This document shows, piece by piece, positions 37,960 to 46,826 of a stretch of DNA of 54,206 nucleotides. The number at the start of each line of letters is the position of its first letter. Position 1 is the first letter of the stretch. A program made the translations under genes and the position numbers. The DNA is from Caryophanales bacterium (GTDB lineage Bacteria > Bacillota > Bacilli > Bacillales > DSM-4216): contig JADBKC010000002.1 of NCBI GenBank assembly GCA_014896555.1, positions 1 through 54,206 on the forward strand. The letters run 5' to 3'. The notes under the pieces are model-generated. The model did no database searches and was not told where the DNA came from. It saw only the letters and a program-made list of their open reading frames with translations.

Positions 37960-39282
37960 TTACGCATTTTCAATGGATACAGTAAGTGGTAAGTCTAATT
38001 TCAGCAAATCTTCATAGCTTTCCCTTTTGATGACAAGCTGCGCTTCACCGTTTTCGACAAATACAACAGCTGGACGTGGAATCCGATTATAATTGTTGGC
38101 CATTGAATAGCCGTATGCTCCCGTACAAAAAACAGCCAAAATGTCTTTATGGTTCGGTTTTGGAACAGGCAAGTCCCATATCAGCATGTCTCCCGATTCA
38201 CAGCATTTTCCTGCAACGGATACTGTTTCTTCTACTGGATCATTCATCCGATTCGCAATGACAGCCTCATATTTGGCATCGTAAAGAGCTGGTCGAATAT
38301 TATCTGACATCCCCCCATCGATCGCCATATATTTTCTCACTTCAGGAATATCTTTCATCGAACCAATTGTATATAATGTCATTCCGGCGTCTCCCACAAG
38401 AGAACGTCCTGGCTCAATCCAAATTTCCGGCATCTTTAAATGAAGGAGCGCTGTTTGCTGTTTCACTTCCTGGATAATTTCTTCCACATAGCGGGACGGT
38501 TCAAGCGGATCATCCTCGCTCGTATATTTAATGCCAAACCCTCCCCCTAGATTCAAAACTTCAGGCTGAAATTGATATGATTCTTTCCATTCCGCCATTT
38601 TGGCCAATAATTTTTTGGCCGCCAGCTTAAATCCTGTTGTTTCGAAAATTTGCGAACCAATATGGCTATGAAGACCAAGAACATTGAAATAAGGTGACCG
38701 AAGGACCATTTTCAATGCTTCTTCACTTTGGCCGCTATTTAAATCAAACCCAAATTTGGAATCTTCCTGCCCTGTTAAAATATAGTCATGTGTATGAGCT
38801 TCCACTCCAGGGGTCACGCGCAGCAAAACATTTACTTGTTTCCCTTTCTTTTTACACAATTCCTGCAAGAGTTTGAGTTCGTAAAAATTATCAACGACAA
38901 TGCACCCGATCTCGTAGTCAAGTGCCATTTCCAGCTCTTCTTCGCTTTTGTTATTGCCATGAAAATGAATTTTTTTACGTGGAAAATCTGCTTTAATAGC
39001 CGTGTACAGCTCACCGGCCGAAACAACGTCAAGCGACAATCCTTCTTGATCTGCCAGCTGCAGCATAGCGATGGAGGAAAACGCCTTGCTTGCGTACGCA
39101 ACTTGGGCCTTAACCCCTAACCGTTCAAATGTATTTTTAAATCCGCGCGCCCTGTTTCGGATCATGGCAACATCATATACATAAAGCGGTGTACCGTATG
39201 TTTTCGCCAATTCCACTACATCCGCGCCGCCAAATACTAAATGACCGTGCTCATTAATGGCAGCTGATGAATGTTCTACCAT
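37960..39282 (-). CDS. lysA: Diaminopimelate decarboxylase
   Basis: The last enzyme of lysine biosynthesis: meso-diaminopimelate to lysine, PLP-dependent. The 440-residue protein has the PLP lysine Lys66 in VAYASKAFSS, HSHIGSQI near 200, GGGFGIKY near 245 and CESGDML near 362, all normal. ATG start. Its leader of about 120 bp contains a terminator-like hairpin. Supply and use of diaminopimelate also matter for peptidoglycan and spore cortex. Confidence 0.96.
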   Translation of the reverse strand: MVEHSSAAINEHGHLVFGGADVVELAKTYGTPLYVYDVAMIRNRARGFKNTFERLGVKAQVAYASKAFSSIAMLQLADQEGLSLDVVSAGELYTAIKADFPRKKIHFHGNNKSEEELEMALDYEIGCIVVDNFYELKLLQELCKKKGKQVNVLLRVTPGVEAHTHDYILTGQEDSKFGFDLNSGQSEEALKMVLRSPYFNVLGLHSHIGSQIFETTGFKLAAKKLLAKMAEWKESYQFQPEVLNLGGGFGIKYTSEDDPLEPSRYVEEIIQEVKQQTALLHLKMPEIWIEPGRSLVGDAGMTLYTIGSMKDIPEVRKYMAIDGGMSDNIRPALYDAKYEAVIANRMNDPVEETVSVAGKCCESGDMLIWDLPVPKPNHKDILAVFCTGAYGYSMANNYNRIPRPAVVFVENGEAQLVIKRESYEDLLKLDLPLTVSIENA

Positions 39283-39350
39283 TTCAATCCCTCATTCCGT
39301 CATCCTATTTCTGATATAATCACCGCAAGATTCTGATAAATCCATTTATG

Positions 39351-39381
39351 AAAACAATCGGCAGCCAAACACTGTCGATTG
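39351..39381 (-). promoter_or_regulatory. Terminator-like hairpin in the lysA leader
   Basis: On the minus strand CAATCG-A-CAG...CTG-C-CGATTG is followed by TTTT, lying between the presumed lysA promoter and the start codon. This arrangement could attenuate lysA. I see no T-box consensus and no lysine riboswitch core. Confidence 0.4.
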
Positions 39382-39408
39382 ATCTCGTTTCATAAAAAAG
39401 ATAAATGT

Positions 39409-39437
39409 AATATAACATATATTTGAAATCAGCTCAA
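39409..39437 (-). promoter_or_regulatory. Sigma-A promoter of lysA
   Basis: TTGAGC, 17-bp spacer, TATATT on the minus strand, giving a leader of about 120 bases. Confidence 0.5.
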
Positions 39438-39533
39438 CTTCAAGATCATCGCTTTGTGCCTCCATCCTTTATATCCTATTTTCCGCATAATAAAACAGAG
39501 TAGATTGATATGGCAGGGAGGTTGTTTCAATCA

Positions 39534-41018
39534 TTATGATTTGGTCGGCTGTTTGTATCGATCTTGCGGATGAACAATGCTTGGACGAATTTTTTCTCCC
39601 GGAACAGGACGCCTCACTAACACATTTAACAATGCTTTTGGATGAAAAGGGATGAGCGGCCATAAATATGGTGTATTTAAAGAACGAATACTGGCCAGAT
39701 AGATGATAAAAACGGTACAGCCGATGACAAATCCCGGAACTTTAAAAAGGACGACCATGATGAGGAGAAACATTCTTGCCAACGTATTGGCAATGCTTAA
39801 TTCATAGCTAGGAGTCGTAAAAGTACCAATGGCCGCAACAGATACATATAAAATGACTTCTGGAACAAACAGTCCTACATCTACTGCAATTTGACCGATC
39901 ATCACGGCTGCAATCAGACCCATAGCCGTTGATAATGGTGTCGGTGTATGAATGGCCGCAATCCTGAAAAATTCGATTCCCAAGTCGGCTAAAAAGAGTT
40001 GGACCACCACAGGAATGTGAGACTTTTTGTGAGGCCCAATATAATCGATTTGACTAGGAAGCAATGATGGATCTTTCACACATAAATACCAAAGAGGCAA
40101 AAGAAAGATGGAAATAAAAATGCCGATAAAACGCGCCCATCGGACAAATGTCCCTACAGCTGCCGCCTCCCGATATTCCTCGGCATGCTGGACATGGTGA
40201 AAAAACGTCGTAGGAGTTATAATGACGCTTGGCGATGTATCCACAATAATCATCACATGACCTTCCAATAAATGAGCGGAAGCGATATCCGCTCTTTCTG
40301 TATAGCGAACAAGTGGATACGGGGTATAACCTTGCTTCAGCAAAAATTCTTCTACTATTTTATCGGCCATAGGCAAGCCGTCGATTTGAATACTTTCAAG
40401 TTCTTGCCTGATCACGTTGACTAAGTCGGGATTGGCCACATCTTTAATATACCCAATCGCTACATCCGTTTTGGAGCGTTCCCCCACTTTCAATAATTCG
40501 AATCGTAATCGTTCATCACGGATTCTTCGTCTTGTTAATGCCGTATTCATAATGATATTTTCCACATAGCCATCACGGGAGCCACGCACAACTTTTTCGG
40601 TGTCCGGCTCTTCCGGGGTCCTTCCAGGATAATGCCGAACATCGACGATAAAAGCCTCTTCTTCTCCTTCCACTAAAACGGCCACAAGCCCGGATAGTAC
40701 TTGATCTACCATTTCATCAATCGTTTTCACTTTTTGCACCGATTGATTGACAATTCGATTTTCCACGATCTCTTTTACTCGAATGGTGTTTTTTTCTGTA
40801 TCGTTGAGACGAGTCAAATACATTAAAATCGCTGTAATAAAGGTCGTATCACATAAACCATTCACATAATAAATATGAACATTTTTTCTTATAATTTTTA
40901 GTTTCCTAACGCCGAGATCAAAACTAGTGCCCAATCCCACCCTTTCTTTCATCATTTCTTCAAGATGAGAAAGATCTGAAGGAATATTGGTTTTTGTATT
41001 GAGATCTTTCTTTCCCAT
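39534..41018 (-). CDS. spoVAF: Spore germination protein SpoVAF
   Basis: A GerA-family (A-subunit type) membrane protein of 494 residues that resembles SpoVAF throughout: VEGEEEAFIVDVRHYPGR, DTEKVVRGSRDG, HVMIIVDTSPSVIITPTTFF, then five membrane segments including HTPTPLSTAMGLIAAVMIG and ATPSYELSIAN. It probably acts in the spore inner membrane with a partner subunit to amplify the germination response. ATG behind AAAGGAGCG. It directly follows spoVAB; in B. subtilis spoVAC, AD, AEB and AEA lie in between. Confidence 0.94.
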   Translation of the reverse strand: MGKKDLNTKTNIPSDLSHLEEMMKERVGLGTSFDLGVRKLKIIRKNVHIYYVNGLCDTTFITAILMYLTRLNDTEKNTIRVKEIVENRIVNQSVQKVKTIDEMVDQVLSGLVAVLVEGEEEAFIVDVRHYPGRTPEEPDTEKVVRGSRDGYVENIIMNTALTRRRIRDERLRFELLKVGERSKTDVAIGYIKDVANPDLVNVIRQELESIQIDGLPMADKIVEEFLLKQGYTPYPLVRYTERADIASAHLLEGHVMIIVDTSPSVIITPTTFFHHVQHAEEYREAAAVGTFVRWARFIGIFISIFLLPLWYLCVKDPSLLPSQIDYIGPHKKSHIPVVVQLFLADLGIEFFRIAAIHTPTPLSTAMGLIAAVMIGQIAVDVGLFVPEVILYVSVAAIGTFTTPSYELSIANTLARMFLLIMVVLFKVPGFVIGCTVFIIYLASIRSLNTPYLWPLIPFHPKALLNVLVRRPVPGEKIRPSIVHPQDRYKQPTKS

Positions 41019-41064
41019 TTTTTACGCTCCTTTCTAAGTATCTCCACAAACACACTTTTCATCG

Positions 41065-41487
41065 CTACAGCCGGGCAAAATACATCCAATGAAACAGAGA
41101 TCCAGCCACTTTCCCCAGCACTAATGCCATTAATAGCCATACGATTTGATCATCAATGCCTATTCTTTTCGCTAATATTGGCAACACGTTCGTGACTTCT
41201 GTCAGTGCTGCAGCAAGCATTCCAATAAAAATGCCATACATAAGCCCAATTGGAATCAAAAACGCCGGAAAGAATGAATATATCACTTTCCCGAAACTGA
41301 TCAAACAGCCGAACAATGCTCCAAGCACAACCGCCCATTCATATTGGCTGATCTTGTGGACGGTTTTGGTCAGCTGTGTAAGACGTGGAACGATTCCCAG
41401 CACACTTAGAAAAGCAACAAATCCTCCTCCGACGGATAAACCACCAGCAAACCCGACAAAAGCAGCCATCGCCTCTTTAATCATCAT
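41065..41487 (-). CDS. spoVAB: Stage V sporulation protein AB
   Basis: A 140-residue polytopic membrane protein with the length and pattern of SpoVAB: AFVGFAGGLSVGGGFVAFLS at the start, PRLTQLTKT, and EVTNVLPILAKRIG. Part of the spoVA operon for dipicolinic acid handling; its exact role is not known. Its start overlaps the spoVAA end by 11 bp. Confidence 0.94.
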   Translation of the reverse strand: MMIKEAMAAFVGFAGGLSVGGGFVAFLSVLGIVPRLTQLTKTVHKISQYEWAVVLGALFGCLISFGKVIYSFFPAFLIPIGLMYGIFIGMLAAALTEVTNVLPILAKRIGIDDQIVWLLMALVLGKVAGSLFHWMYFARL

Positions 41488-42097
41488 TCAGTTTCTTCAT
41501 ACTTTCTTTGTTTTCATGTACAATCATGTATTGGTCTAAATCTTGCTGGTAGTTGAACATTTCGACTTCTAACGGGCTTGGCTCTTCGTTAATACGTTTC
41601 TGAAAGACATGATTAAAGAATAAAATCATTCCCACACCTAAACCAAGTGAGTACGGAATTTGGAAAATCAGTGGATTTTGTTCCTCTTTTCCCGTGATAA
41701 TTCGATACAGCTCCCTATGAACTTTTCCCATGCTCACATCTTCATGAAAGTTCATAATGGTAAAAGCTGCTCCGATAAATAACAGCAGCCAGACGCTGAC
41801 AAACAACAGCGGAGAAGCTTTCTTTTTCTTATAAATCACTTCTACAATCGTCTGCGCCGGCCCAATGGTTTGAATATCAGCCTGCGGCAACGCTTTTAAA
41901 ATTTGATCAATCACCTTTATGACATCGATAATAATAAAATTTTTATCCTCTTTTCTAATCTGATAAATGGGCAAGTTTTGCAAAGTGTTCAAATACGGTT
42001 CTGGTGCAATAATTTGAGCAAGATCTTTTAATAATAGTTTTTGTAACTCGGCACATTGCAGCTTGTTTCTAATCCGAATGTAAATTGTTGTTTCCAT
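41477..42097 (-). CDS. spoVAA: Stage V sporulation protein AA
   Basis: A 206-residue protein with an N-terminal soluble domain (TIYIRIRNK..., DIQTIGPAQTIVEVIYKKK) and two membrane segments (about 96-118 and 150-172), the SpoVAA layout and the same length as in B. subtilis. The ATG after GGAAGTGG was chosen. An in-frame extension to 42208 runs through the sigma-G promoter and is therefore not translated. First gene of the operon. Confidence 0.93.
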   Translation of the reverse strand: METTIYIRIRNKLQCAELQKLLLKDLAQIIAPEPYLNTLQNLPIYQIRKEDKNFIIIDVIKVIDQILKALPQADIQTIGPAQTIVEVIYKKKKASPLLFVSVWLLLFIGAAFTIMNFHEDVSMGKVHRELYRIITGKEEQNPLIFQIPYSLGLGVGMILFFNHVFQKRINEEPSPLEVEMFNYQQDLDQYMIVHENKESMKKLNDD

Positions 42098-42137
42098 ATT
42101 TTTACCACTTCCTGAACGATCAGTTTGTTTCTGTTCA

Positions 42138-42167
42138 TAGTATGAGCCGTTTTGGTTATTTTTTTCA
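42138..42167 (-). promoter_or_regulatory. Sigma-G-type promoter of spoVAA
   Basis: TGAAAA, 17-bp spacer, CATACTA on the minus strand, 41 bp upstream of the spoVAA ATG. The -10 is an exact forespore-sigma match, and spoVA is a sigma-G operon in B. subtilis. Confidence 0.65.
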
Positions 42168-42267
42168 ATCCAATAACTGTCAGTCATAATGAACAAACCT
42201 TTATCCATGAACCGGTAAAAGCCTCTCGAGTTTTATGTAAGGCAGGAAACCAATCCATTTTGGACCG

Positions 42268-42305
42268 AAAAAAAGCACATGAACCGTTACGATTGGTTCA
42301 TGTGC
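42268..42305 (-). terminator. Terminator of the spoIIA operon, overlapping the sigF 3' end
   Basis: GCACATGAACC and GGTTCATGTGC form a perfect 11-bp stem followed by seven T on the minus strand. The 5' arm encodes the last sigF codons and the stop is in the loop. Confidence 0.9.
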
Positions 42306-43051
42306 GTTCTCATTTGAATTAAAATCTTTTTCTCAAGCCTTGACACTTGCACTTGAGATATTCCTAGCCTTTCCGCTACTTCCGATTGCGTCTGATCTTT
42401 ATAATAGCGCAAATAGACAATCAGCCTCTCCCGTTCATCCAATTCACGAATCGCCTCTTTCAGCGCCATTTTATCAAACCACTGCTCATCATTTTGATCA
42501 GCCATTTGATCCAGCAAGGTGATAGGATCGCCGTCATTTTCATATACCGTTTCATGTATAGAGGTAGGCATTTTGCTAGCTTCTTGCGCCATAACAATTT
42601 CTTCCGGCGAGAGATCTAAATGCGCTGCCAATTCATTGATTTTGGGAGCACGACCTAAACGTTTCGTTAATTCATCCTTTGCTTTTCGCACGCGGTTTCC
42701 CATTTCTTTCAAGGAGCGGCTCACTTTTACAGTTCCGTCATCCCTTATAAACCTTTGTATTTCCCCAATAATCATCGGCACCGCATAGGTCGAAAACTTC
42801 ACATCGTAAGTCAAATCAAACTTATCTACAGATTTTAATAATCCGATACAGCCAATTTGAAACAAATCATCTGGTTCATATCCCCTGTTTAAAAAACGCT
42901 GTACAACAGACCATACTAGCCGCATATTTTTTTGGACAAGGAGCTCTCTAGCCTCTTGGTTGCCTTGCTGGCTTTTTCTGATCAATTCTTTCACTTCATG
43001 ATCTTTTAAGATGGATGGTTTACCTTTATCCTTTTTCAGTTCCACGTCCAT
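42287..43051 (-). CDS. sigF: RNA polymerase sigma-F factor
   Basis: The first forespore-specific sigma factor. The 254-residue protein has region 2 (about 35-105: NMRLVWSVVQRFLNRGYEPD, DLFQIGCIGLLKSVDKFD), region 3 (about 115-180) and region 4 with a helix-turn-helix QSEVAERLGISQVQVSRLEK near 228. It is held inactive by SpoIIAB. ATG giving MDVELKK at good distance from AAGGAG; a GTG two codons earlier is too close. Last gene of spoIIAA-spoIIAB-sigF. Confidence 0.97.
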   Translation of the reverse strand: MDVELKKDKGKPSILKDHEVKELIRKSQQGNQEARELLVQKNMRLVWSVVQRFLNRGYEPDDLFQIGCIGLLKSVDKFDLTYDVKFSTYAVPMIIGEIQRFIRDDGTVKVSRSLKEMGNRVRKAKDELTKRLGRAPKINELAAHLDLSPEEIVMAQEASKMPTSIHETVYENDGDPITLLDQMADQNDEQWFDKMALKEAIRELDERERLIVYLRYYKDQTQSEVAERLGISQVQVSRLEKKILIQMRTHMNQS

Positions 43052-43063
43052 AGGCACGACTCC

Positions 43064-43504
43064 TTAGTTACACAATGCTTTGCTGTTGGCGATGTGTTTA
43101 ATTAATCGAATCGTGGTGCCTTTTCCAGGTTGTGAGATCACTTCGACTTCATCCATAAAATTTTCCATAATTGTAAAGCCCATTCCTGAGCGTTCCAATT
43201 CAGGCTTCGTTGTAAACAAAGGTTGGCGAGCTTCTTCGATATTGGCTATCCCAATTCCCTCGTCCCGAATGACCATGTCGACAACGCCATCTTCAATGGC
43301 GACAGAAATATAGATCATTCCTGCGGGATTGTTTTCATATCCATGAATAATGGCATTCGTCACAGCTTCTGATACGACGGTTTTGATTTCCGTCAATTCA
43401 TCCATTGTCGGATCTAGTTGTGCGATAAAAGCAGCTACTGTCACTCGAGCAAATGATTCATTTTCACTAATAGCACTGAATTGCAAACTCATTTCATTCC
43501 GCAT
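43064..43504 (-). CDS. spoIIAB: Anti-sigma F factor SpoIIAB
   Basis: A 146-residue GHKL-fold kinase that binds and inhibits sigma-F and phosphorylates SpoIIAA. N-box [21 protein letters not shown]1 [13 protein letters not shown] and G2 [15 protein letters not shown] are all present. Nearly identical in layout to B. subtilis SpoIIAB. One base separates it from spoIIAA. Confidence 0.98.
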   Translation of the reverse strand: MRNEMSLQFSAISENESFARVTVAAFIAQLDPTMDELTEIKTVVSEAVTNAIIHGYENNPAGMIYISVAIEDGVVDMVIRDEGIGIANIEEARQPLFTTKPELERSGMGFTIMENFMDEVEVISQPGKGTTIRLIKHIANSKALCN

Positions 43505-43505
43505 T

Positions 43506-43856
43506 CTACGCTACCCCCAATCTCACCAAAGCGCCTGTCTCTGATTGTTCCAATCGAATGATTTTGAACAGTCCCGACATTTCGAACAGCCGCTTGACAG
43601 ATGGAGATATGGCGCAAACGACCATCTCACCATGTTTTTGCTGAATTTGTTTGTATCTGCCTAATATGACTCCGAGCCCGGAGCTGTCCATAAAGGATAA
43701 ATGCTCTAAATTCAAAACAATATGACGAATATCATATGTTTCGATTGTTTCTGACGCCTGTTTTCTCAATGATTCAGCCGTGTGGTGGTCCAATTCGCCG
43801 CTTAATCGAATGCAGAGCACGTCCGTTTTCACTTCCATATCAATCGCTAGACTCAC
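43506..43856 (-). CDS. spoIIAA: Anti-sigma F factor antagonist SpoIIAA
   Basis: A 116-residue STAS-domain protein. When not phosphorylated it releases sigma-F from SpoIIAB in the forespore. The phosphorylated serine is Ser58 in [11 protein letters not shown] start with AAAGGAGG. First gene of the operon; a sigma-H promoter match lies upstream. Confidence 0.97.
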   Translation of the reverse strand: MSLAIDMEVKTDVLCIRLSGELDHHTAESLRKQASETIETYDIRHIVLNLEHLSFMDSSGLGVILGRYKQIQQKHGEMVVCAISPSVKRLFEMSGLFKIIRLEQSETGALVRLGVA

Positions 43857-43890
43857 AGCGTTTTCCTCCTTTAATCCTTTGCTAGTGAGT

Positions 43891-43920
43891 CAATTCGACT
43901 TATGAACCACGGAATCCTTC
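43891..43920 (-). promoter_or_regulatory. Sigma-H-type promoter of the spoIIA operon
   Basis: GAAGGATTC, 12-bp spacer, GTCGAATTG on the minus strand, 35 bp upstream of spoIIAA. Both fit the sigma-H boxes RnAGGAwww and RnnGAATww. spoIIA of B. subtilis is driven by sigma-H plus Spo0A; no clear 0A box was checked off here. Confidence 0.65.
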
Positions 43921-43997
43921 TCCTTGACAAAACTAGTAACTATTCGCCAGAACCAGTGGATTTTTTACAAAATATTTTATCTTCTAAATCAAATGTT

Positions 43998-45179
43998 TTA
44001 TTCCTCCGCCTTCGTAAACAAGTTAAACGCTTTTTTGTAGAATTGCCACCAGCCGGCTTTTTTCACATTTTCGTCGCTGATCAACGGAGTTTTGGACAAA
44101 ATTTTTCCATCTTTTTTCAAAATGAGCTCACCAATTTTGTCCCCTTTGTGAACGGGTGCTTTTATAGTTTTTTTCAAGCGAATGTCCCTCTCAAGCTTAT
44201 TCAACTTCTCGCCTTTTTTGATAAGGACTGAGACGCTTTCAGCTGTTCTAGCGTCAATTTTGGCTTTTTTCCCTTTGGAAACTTTTACTTGGCCCAACGT
44301 TTCTCCCTGTCCGTAAATTGGGGAGGTTTCATAGCGCGCAAAGGCGTAATCCAGCATTTTAGAAATTTGTGTATTTCTTGACTTCGGAGTTGGTGCTCCA
44401 AATACGACTGCGATGACGCGCATATTATTTTTTTTCGCTGTAGCTGTTAAACAATATTTGGCATCGTTCGTAAAACCGGTTTTCAAACCATCTACTCCCG
44501 GATAATGTTTGACTAGCTTATTCGTATTGACAAGCCAAAATTTTTTATCGGTGTTTTCACGGAGATAGGATTCATAAAGGCCCGTATATTTTGTAATTTG
44601 CGGGTACTTTAACAGCTCTTTTGCCATCAAAGCCATATCGTAAGCAGAACTGTAATGGCCTTGAGCTGGAAGACCAGTCGGATTTTGAAAGTTTGTATCT
44701 TTCAATCCCAATTCTTTTGCTTTTTTGTTCATCATTTTCACAAATTCTTCTTCGCTCCCCGCAATATGCTCTGCCAAGGCAATAGAAGCATCATTTGCAG
44801 ATCCCACCGCGATGGCCTTTAGCATTTCCTTCACCGTCATCTCTTCACCAGGCTCCAAGAAGACTTGTGAACCGCCCATGGAAGCCGCTTTTTCGCTTGT
44901 TCTTACTTGATCATTCCAATGAAGGCGACCTTCTTGTATAGCTTCCATAATGAGAATCATCGTCATAATTTTGGTCATAGATGCCGGAGGAAGCCGTTCA
45001 TGGCTGTTTTTGTCATAAAGAACCGCTCCTGTATCTCTTTCAATTAAAACAGCGGATTTCGCTTCATCGGCCAGTTCCGATTTTGTCCCATCCTTTTGCT
45101 TTTCTTCTGCAGAAGCGAATGATGACATAGTTGATACCCATAGGAACAGAGCCGCGAAGACGATCAAGAATCGTTTCAT
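43998..45179 (-). CDS. dacF: D-alanyl-D-alanine carboxypeptidase DacF
   Basis: A penicillin-binding protein made in the forespore that, with DacB, sets cortex cross-linking. The 393-residue protein has a signal peptide ending near SFASA (about 24), SMTK (Ser67-Lys70), SAN (127-129) and KTG near 232, then a C-terminal beta domain and amphipathic tail. ATG following GGAGGG was chosen. About 140 bp separate it from spoIIAA downstream on the same strand, so read-through into spoIIA is possible, as known in B. subtilis. Confidence 0.95.
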   Translation of the reverse strand: MKRFLIVFAALFLWVSTMSSFASAEEKQKDGTKSELADEAKSAVLIERDTGAVLYDKNSHERLPPASMTKIMTMILIMEAIQEGRLHWNDQVRTSEKAASMGGSQVFLEPGEEMTVKEMLKAIAVGSANDASIALAEHIAGSEEEFVKMMNKKAKELGLKDTNFQNPTGLPAQGHYSSAYDMALMAKELLKYPQITKYTGLYESYLRENTDKKFWLVNTNKLVKHYPGVDGLKTGFTNDAKYCLTATAKKNNMRVIAVVFGAPTPKSRNTQISKMLDYAFARYETSPIYGQGETLGQVKVSKGKKAKIDARTAESVSVLIKKGEKLNKLERDIRLKKTIKAPVHKGDKIGELILKKDGKILSKTPLISDENVKKAGWWQFYKKAFNLFTKAEE

Positions 45180-45218
45180 TTTTCTACCCTCCATTTGTTT
45201 TGTAAGCTATCTAAGCCC

Positions 45219-45246
45219 ATTTTTTCCATTTTCATAAATTTTATGC
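45219..45246 (-). promoter_or_regulatory. Sigma-F-type promoter of dacF
   Basis: GCATA, 14-bp spacer, GGAAAAAAT on the minus strand, 40 bp upstream of the dacF ATG. The -10 fits GGnnAnAnT fully; the spacer is about one base short of usual. dacF is a sigma-F gene in B. subtilis. Confidence 0.6.
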
Positions 45247-45276
45247 AAAGTTTTCCTGGAATAAACCAAAAGAAAA

Positions 45277-45350
45277 GGCCAGCCTCTCCTCTCAATAAAC
45301 AGATCATGCCATTGACGATTCTGTCTATTGAGGCATTAGAGAGGCCAGCC
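45277..45350 (-). terminator. Long hairpin terminator after pdp
   Basis: An outer stem GGCCAGCCTCTC/GAGAGGCCAGCC (two mismatches) and an inner stem CTCAATA/TATTGAG extended by AACAG/CTGT span 74 bases. TTTTCTTTT follows on the minus strand. Confidence 0.75.
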
Positions 45351-45373
45351 TCATAAAAGCTTGCAAGCCGTTT

Positions 45374-46678
45374 TTATTTTGTAACGACTTCGTAGATTAA
45401 TGTCGGCGCCTTTACTTTTTCCTTTGAAATCTGGATGCTTTCATATAACTTTTCTTTTACATTTTCAACATCTTCGCGATTGCTGTAAATGGTGACGATC
45501 GATTCACCTTTTTTGACTTCGTCTCCGATTTTTTTCTTCAGTACAAGACCCACTGCCAGATCGATGGTCGATTCTTTTGTGGCTCTTCCTGCCCCGAGCC
45601 ACATTGCTGCCGTTCCAATGCTGTCTGCTTCCATTTCCGCTATATAACCATCTTCCTTAGCGGGCAGGTCGATTTTGTATTTTGCCTGCGGCAGTTTATT
45701 CGGCTGATCCACTACAGAAGCATCGCCTCCTTGGGCAGCTAAGAAAGTTCGAAACGTTTGCAATGCCGATCCGTTTTGAATGGATGCAAGCAGTTTCTCG
45801 CGCGCTTCTTCCAGCGTATTAGCTTGTTTGGCAAGCAAAACCATATAACTGCCTAAAGTTAAACAAAGTTCGGTTAAGTCTTTCGGTCCTTCCCCTTTTA
45901 ATGTATCCATTGCCTCTTTTACTTCCAAAGCGTTGCCGATCGCATAGCCAAGGGGCTGACTCATATCCGAAATAATGGCCATCGTCTTCCGTCCAACTTG
46001 ATTGCCGATGCGAACCATCGCTTCCGCCAGCTCGCGTGCGTCTTCTCTTGTTTTCATAAACGCGCCCGCTCCGGTTTTGACATCCAGTACAATGGCATCG
46101 GCACCCGCAGCGATTTTTTTGCTCATAATGGAACTGGCGATCAGCGGGATACTATCTACCGTAGCCGTTACATCACGGAGAGCATATAATTTTTTATCAG
46201 CAGGTGTTAAGTTCCCGCTTTGTCCGATAACAGCCAATTTGTTTCGGTTTACGAGTTCTATAAATTCGCTGTTTTCGATTTCTACGTGAAAGCCGGGTAC
46301 AGACTCTAGTTTATCAATAGTGCCGCCGGTGTGACCTAAACCGCGTCCGCTCATTTTAGCAACCGGTACGCCAACGGAAGCCACAAGCGGTCCAAGTACA
46401 AGTGTCGTCGTATCACCCACTCCTCCAGTAGAGTGCTTATCAACTTTAATTCCGTGAATCGCCGATAAGTCAATTTGATCTCCGGAGTGAACCATTGCCA
46501 TCGTCAAATCTGCTCGCTCTCTTTCCGTCATTCCCTGAAAATATACGGCCATTAACAACGCGCTTACTTGATAATCCGGAATGTCTCCTTTTGTGTAGCC
46601 GTTAATAAAAAATTGAATTTCTTCTGTAGAAAGCTCATTTCCGTTTCTCTTTTTTTCAATAATATCTACCATTCTCAT
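45374..46678 (-). CDS. pdp: Pyrimidine-nucleoside phosphorylase
   Basis: It splits uridine, thymidine and deoxyuridine with phosphate to base and (deoxy)ribose-1-phosphate. The 434-residue protein has the thymidine phosphorylase signature [20 protein letters not shown] near 110-130 and [12 protein letters not shown] near 80. Same length and N-terminus (MRMVDII) as B. subtilis Pdp. Its product is the substrate of DeoB encoded just upstream on the same strand. Confidence 0.96.
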   Translation of the reverse strand: MRMVDIIEKKRNGNELSTEEIQFFINGYTKGDIPDYQVSALLMAVYFQGMTERERADLTMAMVHSGDQIDLSAIHGIKVDKHSTGGVGDTTTLVLGPLVASVGVPVAKMSGRGLGHTGGTIDKLESVPGFHVEIENSEFIELVNRNKLAVIGQSGNLTPADKKLYALRDVTATVDSIPLIASSIMSKKIAAGADAIVLDVKTGAGAFMKTREDARELAEAMVRIGNQVGRKTMAIISDMSQPLGYAIGNALEVKEAMDTLKGEGPKDLTELCLTLGSYMVLLAKQANTLEEAREKLLASIQNGSALQTFRTFLAAQGGDASVVDQPNKLPQAKYKIDLPAKEDGYIAEMEADSIGTAAMWLGAGRATKESTIDLAVGLVLKKKIGDEVKKGESIVTIYSNREDVENVKEKLYESIQISKEKVKAPTLIYEVVTK

Positions 46679-46826
46679 CTGTTCTCACCGCTTTTCGAAT
46701 GATTTCTATGCCATTTTATGGTTTGTTCCATCGTTTTCTTTATTGTCTTTCATAATGAAATGGCCGTACAGTAGCCCTTTCATGAGGAGCAGAACATTAA
46801 TCAAAAACCCATTTGATCCAAACGGT

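Noticed and set aside
39283-39437. Lysine riboswitch or T-box before lysA
   Set aside because: The leader is only about 120 bases and lacks the conserved cores of both elements.
39469-39663. 64-residue frame at the end of spoVAF
   Set aside because: Out-of-frame shadow of spoVAF on the same strand, rich in Ser and without a ribosome site.
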